Shown here: positions 9,003 to 17,228 of the stretch, in pieces
Layout of the letters: every line of letters begins with the position of its first letter
How positions within the stretch are numbered: position 1 is the stretch's first letter
NCBI GenBank assembly: GCA_004134995.1
Contig: REGP01000002.1
Span: forward strand, 124,001-188,000
Length of the DNA: 64,000 nt
Direction of reading: 5' to 3'
Source: Oxalobacteraceae bacterium CAVE-383
GTDB lineage: Bacteria; Pseudomonadota; Gammaproteobacteria; Burkholderiales; Burkholderiaceae_D
Translations under genes and position numbers: made by a program
Notes under the pieces: generated by a model
What the model was told of the DNA's origin: nothing
The model's input: only the letters and a program-made list of their open reading frames with translations
Database searches by the model: none

Positions 9003-10577
9003 ATGAATCGCAAAAGCGTCATCCTGACCGCGGTCTTTCTCGCCTTGCTCGGCATCGCGTTGCCGATCGCGGGGATGCTGTATCTGTCCTGGGAACGCGC
9101 GGTTTCGGCCGAGCAGGCGCGTCTGCTGCAATATGCCGATAACGCGATCGCCCGCGCCACGCTGTCCTTCAGCGAGGTCGGCAATGCCCTGCGCATGTTC
9201 GACGGCCTCGAGACCGCACCCTGTTCGGAAGCGCATATCGGCATGATGCGCAAGGTCACGCTGAATACGCGCACCGTGGCGGAGATCGGCTATTACCGCA
9301 AGGACGGCCTGCTGGCATGCACCTCCTGGGGCATGACCCGCGGCAAGGTCAGGCAGGTGGCGCCCGACTTCGTCACGCCCGATGGACTGGGCCTGGTCTT
9401 CAATGTGTATCCGATGATCAGCCACGGCAAGCTGATGACCGAAGTGCGCTATAAAAATTACAATGCGCTGGTCGATCCGGAGCGCTTCGCCGACATCGTG
9501 CTTGACGACGACGTCGCGGTGGCGGTCGAAACATCGAACGGGCAGTTGCTCGGCAGCCTGCACGCGCCCGATCTCGGCCTGGTGCAGCAGATGCTGCACG
9601 GGGTCAAGGCGTCGCTGGTGGGCGACAAGCTGATTGCGGTGCGCGAGCGTTCCGGCCTGATCGCGGTGGTGATCGAATCGCGCGAGCGGGTGCTGGAGAA
9701 GGTGCGCAAGGAGCAATTGACGATGATTCCGCTGGGCATCCTGATGGCGGCGTTTATCGTGGCGATCGTGATCTGGGTGTCGCGCCGGCGCCTGTCGCTG
9801 CGCGGCGAACTGGCGATCGCGGTGCAGCGGCGCGAATTTGTCGTGCATTATCAGCCGCTGATCGAATTGAAGACCGGCGTGTGCATCGGCGCCGAAGCGC
9901 TGGTGCGCTGGCAGCGGCCGGACGGCGCCATGGTGCGGCCCGATCTGTTCATTCCGCTGGCCGAGGAAAGCGGATTGATCCTGCCGATTACCGATCAGGT
10001 GGTGCAAGGGGTGATTGCCGATCTGGGCGCGCTGCTGGTGAAAAATCCCGGCCTGCATATCGCCGTCAACCTGAGCGCGCAGGACATCAAGACCGGCCGC
10101 ATCCTGCCCTATCTCGGCCAGGCGCTGCGCGGCACCGGCATCGATACCGCGCAGATCTGGCTGGAGGCCACCGAGCGCGGTTTCATGGACGTCGAAGCCG
10201 CCAAGAAAACCCTGGAGCAGGCCCGCCTGAGCGGACATGCGGTGTCGATCGACGATTTCGGCACCGGATATTCCAGCCTGTCGCATCTGCAGGACCTGCC
10301 GCTGGACGCGCTGAAGATCGACAAATCCTTCATCGACACGATCTGCACCGATTCCGCCACCAGCAGCGTGACGCCGCACATCATCGCGATGGCGAAATCG
10401 CTGGGCCTGAAGATCGTGGCGGAGGGCATCGAATCGCAGGAACAGGCCGACTATCTGCTGGCCAGGGACGTCGAATACGGGCAGGGGTGGCTGTTTTCAA
10501 AAGCGCTGCCGGCAGGCGATTTCATTACTTTCCATCGCGACAGCCTGCTGCGGGACGCGCCCGAAATAGCGGCCTGA
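9003..10577 (+). CDS. Membrane CSS-motif c-di-GMP phosphodiesterase (EAL)
   Basis: The protein hydrolyses c-di-GMP under control of a periplasmic redox-sensitive domain. Residues 1-28 form a first membrane segment. A periplasmic region follows with cysteines at 74 (APCSE, the CSS site) and 106 (LLACTSW), which in this family form a regulatory disulfide. A second membrane segment is near 240-260, then an EAL domain with E298-A-L300 and the [10 protein letters not shown] loop intact, so catalysis is expected. There is no GGDEF domain. The frame extends up to 8886, but the ATG at 9003 puts the first membrane helix at the N-terminus. It is divergent from dadA across about 250 bases in which I see no strong element. 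Confidence 0.88.
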   Translation: MNRKSVILTAVFLALLGIALPIAGMLYLSWERAVSAEQARLLQYADNAIARATLSFSEVGNALRMFDGLETAPCSEAHIGMMRKVTLNTRTVAEIGYYRKDGLLACTSWGMTRGKVRQVAPDFVTPDGLGLVFNVYPMISHGKLMTEVRYKNYNALVDPERFADIVLDDDVAVAVETSNGQLLGSLHAPDLGLVQQMLHGVKASLVGDKLIAVRERSGLIAVVIESRERVLEKVRKEQLTMIPLGILMAAFIVAIVIWVSRRRLSLRGELAIAVQRREFVVHYQPLIELKTGVCIGAEALVRWQRPDGAMVRPDLFIPLAEESGLILPITDQVVQGVIADLGALLVKNPGLHIAVNLSAQDIKTGRILPYLGQALRGTGIDTAQIWLEATERGFMDVEAAKKTLEQARLSGHAVSIDDFGTGYSSLSHLQDLPLDALKIDKSFIDTICTDSATSSVTPHIIAMAKSLGLKIVAEGIESQEQADYLLARDVEYGQGWLFSKALPAGDFITFHRDSLLRDAPEIAA

Positions 10578-10703
10578 GCCCGCGCTGCGGCCAGCTTGGT
10601 AAGATATGTAAGTAATTTTGTGCACTCGGTGCAAATTTCGAAAACTGTTCTATATTTCAGTCGTGGCGTGAAATATTGCGCTTCAATTCGAGAGGAGCAC
10701 ATC

Positions 10704-11051
10704 ATGGTTGGCAAAAAAAGTATATCCGCATTGCTGATGGTCGGCGTATTGGCTGCATCGGCATCCACGTCGGCCTTCGCGGACGGCCGTCATCATGGCG
10801 GCGGAGGCGGCGGCAATGGCCTGGCGATCGCGGCAGGCATTCTGGGCGCGGTCGCTGTCGGCACCATCATCGCCAATTCCGCGTCGCAACCGGTATATGA
10901 AGCGCCGCAGCCGGTCTATTACGGGCCGCCGCCACAGCAGGTTTATTACCAGGCGCCGCCACAGTATTATCAAGCGCCGCCGCAGCCGGTATACGTGCGG
11001 GCGTATCCGCGCGATCCTTATTATTACCGCGGCGGGTATTACCAGCGCTGA
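10704..11051 (+). CDS. Small exported Gly/Pro/Tyr-rich envelope protein
   Basis: This 115-residue protein has a signal peptide cleaved around STSAFA-DG, a Gly/His-rich linker (HHGGGGGG), a hydrophobic Gly/Ala helix near 40-60 and a C-terminal half of imperfect QPVYY-PPPQ repeats ending in YYRGGYYQR. The ATG at 10704 has a strong AGAGGAG ribosome site eight bases upstream. Proteins of this composition are common envelope proteins in Burkholderiales but I know of no assigned function. It stands alone and is followed within 30 bases by a terminator, so it is a single-gene transcript. Confidence 0.75.
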   Translation: MVGKKSISALLMVGVLAASASTSAFADGRHHGGGGGGNGLAIAAGILGAVAVGTIIANSASQPVYEAPQPVYYGPPPQQVYYQAPPQYYQAPPQPVYVRAYPRDPYYYRGGYYQR

Positions 11052-11080
11052 TCGATGCCGGCAGCCTCGGCACACCATCG

Positions 11081-11106
11081 AAAACCGGCCGTTTGGCCGG
11101 TTTTTT
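11081..11106 (+). terminator. Rho-independent terminator
   Basis: A stem AAACCGGCC / GGCCGGTTT with a three-base loop is followed by a run of six T. It lies 30 bases after the stop of the Pro/Tyr-rich protein and would end its transcript. Confidence 0.9.
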
Positions 11107-11200
11107 ATTTGCCCGCAGTGAGAAAGCGTTCCTCCTGTCGTCATAGAACTCAGTAGAGGGCTCGGTTAAAACTTAGGAGGACGGCTCCCATATTCTTAAT

Positions 11201-11366
11201 TCGTTGAATAGCGACAAATTCTATTGATATTTCGCTGGATGGCGACAATAATGTGTCGGGGCATCTTGTTTCTTCGCCAAAAAGCGACGACAGTTCCGGT
11301 AATGTCAGTAAATTAACTGCGTTGATAAACGACAAAAATATCATTAACCTCGCATGAAAACGACGT
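11201..11366. repeat. Five interrupted-dyad repeats upstream of the Fic gene
   Basis: Five copies of CG-N8-CGAC start at 11202, 11233, 11275, 11320 and 11351. With flanking bases most read TCGY-N6-RCGA, an interrupted palindrome: TCGC-N6-GCGA at 11232 and 11274, and CGTT-GATA-AACG at 11320. Spacings are 31, 42, 45 and 31 bases, mostly near whole helical turns. The last copy ends five bases before the Fic start codon. The stretch is AT-rich compared with its flanks and holds no other gene. The likely role is an operator array for the helix-turn-helix half of the Fic protein. Confidence 0.6.
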
Positions 11367-11371
11367 TTTAG

Positions 11372-12892
11372 ATGAAGCTCTCCTCTTCTTTCGCCACTTC
11401 ACGACAAATAGCACAGGAAGTGATTCTTAGCGCTTCACTTACCTCCAGCGCTTTGCGCGCTCTGCAGCGCAGAGCTAAAAATGGTGAAGTGCAACGGGTC
11501 CATCAAGGTGTTTATCTTGAGTGCGGCAACGATCATGAAGAGATCGCGCATTGTGTACGCCGCAACTGGCAGAGTATTGCAGGAGCGCTGGTGCCTGGCG
11601 GCGTGGTATCTCATGTCAGCGCCATGACCTCGGGCGTGCAGCAAAACGGCATTCTGACGCTATCGCATCCTTCTCAATATCGTAAAACCATAGAGCTTCC
11701 AGGCTTGCGGCTAATACTCTTGCGCGGGCCCGGCCCTCTTGCCGGCGACCTGGCGCTAAGCAACAGCGGCCTTTACTGGGCCAGCCGTACACGTCAGTTA
11801 CTGGAAAATCTCGGTCGTAAAGCGCCCACGAAAGCGGGGCGGGATGCCGTGGAACAGAATCTGATAGGCATTCTGAACGCTTCCGGAGAGAGAACGCTAA
11901 ATCAGATACGCGATGAAGCGGCCGCACTATCCGAGCCGTTAGGTCGCCAGGCTGAGGAAAATGTGCTTCGGAGTCTTATTGGCGCTCTGCTGGGCACGCA
12001 TGAACGTGGTGAGCTGCATACCAAAGACGGACAATTGCTGGCGCAAGGCAAGCCTGTCGACAAAGAGCGTATTTATCGGTTTGAAACCCTTGCCGCCTAT
12101 TTGCGAAGCGCTGTACTGCCCTCGATTGAAAACAAAGTGGCAGCCGGCGTTCCTCGGCACAATTGCGCGTTCATCGAGTCCTACTTTTCAAACTATGTGG
12201 AGGGTACGAAGTTTGACATCGAGGAGGCGCGAGATATCGTCATGCAGAACAAAATCGTGGAGAGTCGACCTAAAGACTCGCACGATATCATTGGCGTATT
12301 TGGACTGGCACTGGCCGCTCCTTATAGGAATAGTCCGCCAACGGCAGGCGAAGATTTTCTGCCGGAACTGGAGGGGTGGCATGCAGAAATGCTCAAAGAA
12401 AGGCCTGAAGTTAACCCAGGCAAAATCAAGCTTAAAGTTAATTATGCAGGCACCAGCAAATTTGTGGAGCCGGGCCTGGTGCGCGGAACGATCGACGAAG
12501 GCTCCAGGCTCGCGCTCTCAGTGCCTGAAGGGTTTGCCCGAGCCGTCTACTATGCATTTTTGATTTCTGAAATCCATCCCTTCGAAGATGGCAATGGCAG
12601 GCTATCCCGCTTGGTCATGAACGCAGAACTTACGCGTGTAGGCTTGCATCGCATTATCATCCCAACTCTTTATCATCCTCAATACGTGGATTGCGCCCGA
12701 TTGTTGACGCGACAGGATCAGCCGGAGAGTTTCGTCAAAAGCCTCGCGAAGATGGCCCATTGGTGTAGTCAGTTCGATTACAAGGATCTCGATGAACTCA
12801 TCGGGGGGCTGAAGAAAACAAATGCGCTTGAGGAGTCTCCGGCACAGTATCGTTTGCTCAATCTGGATGGAACCGGCGAACTGAGAGGATGA
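11372..12892 (+). CDS. Fic-domain protein with AbiEi-like N-terminal DNA-binding region
   Basis: The C-terminal half carries a complete Fic motif, H402-PFEDGNG-R410, which in this family transfers AMP or another nucleotide moiety to hydroxyl groups of target proteins. An inhibitory helix S273-NYV-E277-G278, matching (S/T)xxxE(G/N), precedes the Fic core, so this is a self-inhibited (class II) Fic enzyme. The first about 190 residues differ from ordinary Fic proteins. They look like the winged helix-turn-helix and following domain of AbiEi-type antitoxins (ALRALQRRAKNGEV, then HQGVYL). The 506-residue protein may therefore combine repressor and toxin. It lacks a Shine-Dalgarno sequence; a five-codon ORF (11353-11370) stops one base before its ATG. 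Lower GC than its flanks suggests transfer. The Fic call is firm; the AbiEi likeness is from pattern alone. Confidence 0.8.
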   Translation: MKLSSSFATSRQIAQEVILSASLTSSALRALQRRAKNGEVQRVHQGVYLECGNDHEEIAHCVRRNWQSIAGALVPGGVVSHVSAMTSGVQQNGILTLSHPSQYRKTIELPGLRLILLRGPGPLAGDLALSNSGLYWASRTRQLLENLGRKAPTKAGRDAVEQNLIGILNASGERTLNQIRDEAAALSEPLGRQAEENVLRSLIGALLGTHERGELHTKDGQLLAQGKPVDKERIYRFETLAAYLRSAVLPSIENKVAAGVPRHNCAFIESYFSNYVEGTKFDIEEARDIVMQNKIVESRPKDSHDIIGVFGLALAAPYRNSPPTAGEDFLPELEGWHAEMLKERPEVNPGKIKLKVNYAGTSKFVEPGLVRGTIDEGSRLALSVPEGFARAVYYAFLISEIHPFEDGNGRLSRLVMNAELTRVGLHRIIIPTLYHPQYVDCARLLTRQDQPESFVKSLAKMAHWCSQFDYKDLDELIGGLKKTNALEESPAQYRLLNLDGTGELRG

Positions 12893-12934
12893 TGTGTATC
12901 GGCCAGGCCCTGGCCCGTGTCGCCATGCCGTTCT

Positions 12935-13549
12935 CTATTTCCCCGACTCCATCTCACGCACCACCGCCGCCAGCATGGCGCGCAGATCGCGTTTCATGAG
13001 CGCGGCGCCGAACAGCGAGGGCACGTAGAACATCGGCGCGATGGTGGCGTCGTAATTGATCTGCGTGGTGTTCGCATCGATCTCGCTCAAGGCCCAATCG
13101 GCGCTGTATTCATGCATGTTGCCTTTGACCAGTGTCGTCGCGAGCGTTGAAAACGGCGTTTCCAGGATACGCACCAGCAAATGGATTGGTTGCTTGATGA
13201 ATAAGAATTGTCCAAATCCCTCTTGGGCGACAATGCATTCATGGCCGTCGCGGGCGATCAGGCGCGACGAGGTCAGGTCCGGCACGAAATCGGCCAGGCG
13301 ATCGTAGTCGGTCAATACATGCCAGGCGCGCCGCATGGGCACGTTGGCGGTCAGGCGCGCCTCCACCGTGAAGACCGGATACGTCTTGTCGCTGCTGCGC
13401 CGGACTTCGATTTGCATCCGGTCGCCGACAGACGCGCCCGCGGCGGGCGCAGGGGGATCGGCATCGGCCCGCGCCTGCCGGATGGACGCCGGCAGCGCCG
13501 CGGCGGCCAGCAGGGCGGCGCCGCTTCGAATCAATGTACGGCGCTGCAT
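12935..13549 (-). CDS. Tat-exported SRPBCC (START/cyclase-like) protein
   Basis: The 204-residue product begins MQRRTLIRSGAALLAAAAL, a twin-arginine signal peptide with cleavage probably near RADA. The mature part resembles the SRPBCC/polyketide cyclase fold that forms a hydrophobic ligand pocket: an RAWHVLTDYDRLADFVPDL stretch, a middle strand region and a long C-terminal helix (RDLRAMLAAVVREMES). Such proteins bind lipids or aromatic ligands, but no ligand can be named. Export through Tat implies folding in the cytoplasm. It is followed on the same strand by nothing and lies 11 bases downstream of the 67-residue ORF, so the two may be cotranscribed. Confidence 0.75.
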   Translation of the reverse strand: MQRRTLIRSGAALLAAAALPASIRQARADADPPAPAAGASVGDRMQIEVRRSSDKTYPVFTVEARLTANVPMRRAWHVLTDYDRLADFVPDLTSSRLIARDGHECIVAQEGFGQFLFIKQPIHLLVRILETPFSTLATTLVKGNMHEYSADWALSEIDANTTQINYDATIAPMFYVPSLFGAALMKRDLRAMLAAVVREMESGK

Positions 13550-13560
13550 GCTCCGTCCCG

Positions 13561-13764
13561 TCAGGCCAGCGCTGCCCGCGCGGCTTCTTCCGGCGTCAGT
13601 CCGTCATAGAACTGGTCCGTGAACCATTCGATTTCTTCCTCGATGTGCTCCTGCGCCTGGGCCAATGTGGCCCCGCCCGCCACCAGAAACGGCTCCACTT
13701 CGGTGCACCACTGGATCAACGCCAGCGTTTCCGGATCCAGATCGTCATTCTTTTTCTTTGCCAT
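13561..13764 (-). CDS. Small acidic hypothetical protein
   Basis: This 67-residue protein, starting at the ATG at 13764 (MAKKKNDDLD), is rich in Glu/Asp with a helical middle (QAQEHIEEEIEWFTDQFYDGL) and a final TPEEAARAALA helix. The frame is open to 13842, but the internal ATG gives a compact Lys-rich N-terminus and is preferred. I do not recognise a family. It sits just upstream of the Tat-exported SRPBCC gene on the same strand and divergent from the 92-residue ORF. Confidence 0.6.
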   Translation of the reverse strand: MAKKKNDDLDPETLALIQWCTEVEPFLVAGGATLAQAQEHIEEEIEWFTDQFYDGLTPEEAARAALA

Positions 13765-13977
13765 ATGCCGTTTTCTTTCGTTTGCCGGTTTGCGTTGTCT
13801 GCATGATACGGCAGCCTCGGAAAAGCCGCCAAAGCTTTCCATGGTTCAATTTTTGCTTATGGTATCGCATGCCTGCAAGCAAGATTTTGTCAGAACTTTT
13901 GAAAGTGGCCCGCGTATGATCGAATCGCTACTTGCCGCCATGCGTGCGGCGTATACGCTTCAAACAAAGGACTTGCC

Positions 13978-14256
13978 ATGGCGCATCATCACAGCATGCC
14001 TAAAGAGTTGATCATTCAAGCGGCGGCCCTGCGCCACATCCAGGATTACGTGGGCGCGCTGAATCTGATCGAAGCCAATATCGAATCGTTCGACGGCGCG
14101 GACCGCGTGCAGGGCCGGCTGCAGGGGTTCTACGCGGCAAGGGAGGGCGGACTGCTGGAAAAGGCCCGTACGCTCGCCCTGCAGATCGCCGAAGAAGATC
14201 CGGGCATTCCCAGCGTCCGGGCATTCCTGTCGGAAGGTCCGGACCGGGCCGGCTGA
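13978..14256 (+). CDS. Small helical (TPR-like) hypothetical protein
   Basis: The 92-residue product is built of helix pairs with TPR-like spacing (AALRHIQDYVGALNLIEANI, then LLEKARTLALQIAEEDPG). The ATG at 13978 has an AAAGGA ribosome site seven bases upstream, which favours it over the ATG at 13996. No catalytic residue or signal peptide is visible. It is the first gene on the plus strand after a divergent promoter region and is 85 bases from the CoaD-HD fusion gene. Function unknown; a protein-binding role is only a guess. Confidence 0.6.
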   Translation: MAHHHSMPKELIIQAAALRHIQDYVGALNLIEANIESFDGADRVQGRLQGFYAAREGGLLEKARTLALQIAEEDPGIPSVRAFLSEGPDRAG

Positions 14257-14341
14257 CCTTCTTGCTGCATCGCGCTTCCGCCGGCCGGCCGGTGTTTGCC
14301 ATGTTACGATTTGTGCAAATGTTCCCCGGTAGCCCGACGCA

Positions 14342-15496
14342 ATGAAAAAAATCGCCTTTTCCGGCACGCTCGATCCGATTACCAACGGCCACATGTGGGT
14401 GATTGAAGAAGCGCGCTCGCTGGCCGACGAAGTGACCGTCTTCCTTTCCGAAAATCCCGCCAAGCGGCCGCAGTTCCCGGCCGAAAAGCGCAAGCAGATC
14501 ATCGAACTCAGCGCCGCCGAGCGCGGCTGGGACAATGTGCGGGTGGTGATCGTCAAGGGCGATTACACGGCGCGGGCGGCCAAGAAGCACGGCATCGATT
14601 ATCTGATACGCGGCATCCGCAACACGGCCGATTTCGATTACGAAAACCTGATCCAGCAAACCAACGTGGACGTGCTGCACGGCGCCAAAACCATTTTCGT
14701 GATGCCGCCGCGCGATCTGGGATCGGTCAGCTCCAGTTTCGTGGGCGCCTTGCAGGGGCCGGTGGGCTGGAACTGGAATGTGCGCAAATTCATGCCGGGC
14801 CCGGCGCACCGCGCATGGATCGTGGATTGGCTGCGCAAGGAATGGGAATTGCTGTGGGGCTACGCCGGCGCCACCTCGGAAGCGGTGCAGCATGCCGACG
14901 GCTGGTTCGAACGCCTGACCGGCCCCGCCGGCTATGGCGGTCCGCAGCGGCATTATCACAACCTCGATCATCTGGTGCATGGGCTGACCGAAATCCGGGT
15001 CTGGGGCCTGAACACGGGCGCCGCGCCGGAAGCCATCGCCTTGCTGAAAAAGGCCTTCTGGTTTCACGACCTGGTGCATCGCGGCGTCGGCACGGCCGGC
15101 ATGAGCGACGAGGAGCAGAGTGCCCGCCTCTGGCTTGACAGCAGCCTGGATCCGGCCGCCGCGGACGACGTCGCCGCCCTGATCCGCGTGACCGATCAGC
15201 TGCAGGCCGCCGCCATCGAGCATCCCCTGAAAGCCGCGATGGCCTCGATCGATCTGGCGATTCTGGGCCAGGACGAGGAGGTCTACGACGCCTATGCGCA
15301 GGCAATTCGCAACGAATACCGCCAGACGCCGGACCAAACCTACCGCACCAGGCGCATCGAAGTGCTGACTTGCCTGCACGGCAAGGCCGAAGCGGGGAGC
15401 CTGTATGCCGACGCCTATTTCATGTCGCAATATAGATTGAGCGCGATGGCCAATATGCGGCGCGAGATCGCGCGGCTGAAAGCCGATGCGGCTTAA
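14342..15496 (+). CDS. CoaD-like nucleotidyltransferase fused to HD-type hydrolase
   Basis: Residues 1 to about 150 match phosphopantetheine adenylyltransferase (CoaD): GTLDPITNGH with His17 of the TxGH motif, an AKRP lysine, LIRGIRNTADFDYE and SSSFVGAL. The last departs from the canonical SSSxV(K/R)E by losing the basic residue and glutamate. Residues about 160-384 resemble the stand-alone predicted metal-dependent HD hydrolases: an HYHNLDH cluster (His204, 206, 210) and FHD with His242-Asp243. The 384-residue protein is thus roughly a 155-residue CoaD plus a 200-residue HD protein in one frame, with no stop or frameshift between. It may be a specialised paralogue whose HD part acts on a related nucleotide. 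Whether it makes dephospho-CoA is uncertain. It is 98 bases upstream of the REC-TPR gene. Confidence 0.8.
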   Translation: MKKIAFSGTLDPITNGHMWVIEEARSLADEVTVFLSENPAKRPQFPAEKRKQIIELSAAERGWDNVRVVIVKGDYTARAAKKHGIDYLIRGIRNTADFDYENLIQQTNVDVLHGAKTIFVMPPRDLGSVSSSFVGALQGPVGWNWNVRKFMPGPAHRAWIVDWLRKEWELLWGYAGATSEAVQHADGWFERLTGPAGYGGPQRHYHNLDHLVHGLTEIRVWGLNTGAAPEAIALLKKAFWFHDLVHRGVGTAGMSDEEQSARLWLDSSLDPAAADDVAALIRVTDQLQAAAIEHPLKAAMASIDLAILGQDEEVYDAYAQAIRNEYRQTPDQTYRTRRIEVLTCLHGKAEAGSLYADAYFMSQYRLSAMANMRREIARLKADAA

Positions 15497-15594
15497 TTTT
15501 TTCAAGGCCGTCCGGACCGGTAAATCGCCGCTCCTGTATAGTACGATGGCGTTTCCACCAATCAATCATTTGCGCACCTGCAACACTCTCCCTT

Positions 15595-17226
15595 ATGGCA
15601 ACAGTTTCCTTTAACCGCCTTGCGTCATTGCGCTCGCTCGTGATCGACGATCAGGCCGGCATGCGGCAAAACATGCGCCTGCATCTGGGCCAGCTCGGCA
15701 TGACCCGCGTCGACCAGGCCGCCACGCCCGACGAAGCAATCCAGTTTGTCGAGCGCAACAGCTACGACGTCGTGGTGTGCGACTACAACCTGAACAAGGA
15801 AACCAACGGCCAGCATCTGCTGGAGTATTTTCGTTCGCATAACTTGCTGCCCGAAGCGACCATTTTCATCATGGTGACGGCCGAAAGCAGCTATAGTTCG
15901 GTGGCCGGCGCGGCCGAATTCAAGCCCGATGCCTACATGATCAAGCCGCTGACCGCGACCAAGCTGGCGCAGCGGATCGAACGCATGCTCGACAAGCAGA
16001 ACACCTTCCTGCCGATCACCCAGCGCATGGCGCGCAAGGATCTGGCCGGCGCGATCGCCGCTTGCGACGATCTGCTGGCGGCCGAACCGAAGTGGATCGT
16101 GGAAATCCTCAAGCTGAAGGGACGCATGCTGCTGGATCTGCGCCGCCTCGATGAAGCGAAGGTGTTGTATCAGAGCGCGCTGGCGCTGCGCAGCGATCTG
16201 GTATGGGCCACGCTGGGGCTGGCCAAATGCGAAGTGATGGCCGGCCAGGCAGAGAAGGCGCGCGTCATGGTCGAAGCGGTGCTGGCCAGGAATACCCAAT
16301 ATATCGAAGCCTACGATCTGCTGGCGAACATTGCCGACAGCGTCGGCAACGACGACGCCGCGCTGGACGCGCTGAGCCGTTCGGCGCGCATCATTCCGTC
16401 GGCGCCGCGCAGCCGGCTGGTGGGCGACGCCGCCTACCGGATCGGCGACCTGGCGCAGGCCGAAGATGCATTTTCCCAGGTCGTGAAGCTGAGCAAGGGA
16501 TCGTTGACGGGGCAGGCCTCCGATCTGCTGTCGCTGTCGCAGGTCTATATCGACAACGACAACCCGGAAGCCGCGCTGCGCGTATTCAACGGCGTGCCGT
16601 CCAGGTTCACGGATTCGGCGGCGTTCATGGCCGCGCAGGCCGCCGCGCAGGCGCAGGCGCACGTCAAGATGGGCGATATGGCCGCCGCCGAGGAAGCCTT
16701 CGAAGCCGCGCTGCGGCACGGCGCCGAAGTGCGCGGCGACGATGCCGCGCTGATGATGGCGCGGGCGGCGTTTGCGCTCGGACAGGACGACAAGGGCGCC
16801 GAACTGATCGCCGGCGCCGTCAAGGCGGATCACGAAAACCGTGCGCTGGTGGGATTGGCCAGGCGCGTGCTGAGCAGCGCCGGCAAGGAAGAACTGATCG
16901 GCGAACTGATCGACCAGTCGGTGGATCACTGCATGGGCCTGATTGCCGAGGCCAACGCGCTGATGCGCGGCGCGCAGTTCGAAGCGTCGGTGGCGCGGCT
17001 GGAAGAAGCCTTGCAAAATATGCCGGATAATACCGCCGTGCTGCAGGCGGCGGCGCAGATTTATCTGTTATGGATGAGCCAGAAGGGCGTGCAGGACGAA
17101 TATGTCAAGCGCGTCACCTCCTATCTGGGCAAGCTGGATCGATTGATCCCGGGCAATGAACGCGTCGTGAAAATGCATCTGTTTTTGCAGCGCACCTTGA
17201 ACAATAATAATCCCAAGAAGACCTGA
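15595..17226 (+). CDS. Response regulator receiver domain fused to TPR array
   Basis: The 543-residue protein starts with a CheY-like receiver domain (about 10-125) with the acidic pair at DD (18-19), phospho-acceptor Asp63 (VVVCDYN), Thr95 (MVTAES) and Lys117 (MIKPLT), all needed for phosphorylation. The remainder is a long all-helical TPR array (about 150-525) with repeats such as RLDEAKVLYQSALALRSDLV. There is no DNA-binding or enzyme output domain, so phosphorylation presumably alters protein binding by the TPRs. The next gene, two bases on, is a small histidine kinase, its likely partner. Proteins of this type are known in Gammaproteobacteria and Betaproteobacteria but their targets are mostly unstudied. 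Confidence 0.88.
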   Translation: MATVSFNRLASLRSLVIDDQAGMRQNMRLHLGQLGMTRVDQAATPDEAIQFVERNSYDVVVCDYNLNKETNGQHLLEYFRSHNLLPEATIFIMVTAESSYSSVAGAAEFKPDAYMIKPLTATKLAQRIERMLDKQNTFLPITQRMARKDLAGAIAACDDLLAAEPKWIVEILKLKGRMLLDLRRLDEAKVLYQSALALRSDLVWATLGLAKCEVMAGQAEKARVMVEAVLARNTQYIEAYDLLANIADSVGNDDAALDALSRSARIIPSAPRSRLVGDAAYRIGDLAQAEDAFSQVVKLSKGSLTGQASDLLSLSQVYIDNDNPEAALRVFNGVPSRFTDSAAFMAAQAAAQAQAHVKMGDMAAAEEAFEAALRHGAEVRGDDAALMMARAAFALGQDDKGAELIAGAVKADHENRALVGLARRVLSSAGKEELIGELIDQSVDHCMGLIAEANALMRGAQFEASVARLEEALQNMPDNTAVLQAAAQIYLLWMSQKGVQDEYVKRVTSYLGKLDRLIPGNERVVKMHLFLQRTLNNNNPKKT

Positions 17227-17228
17227 GC

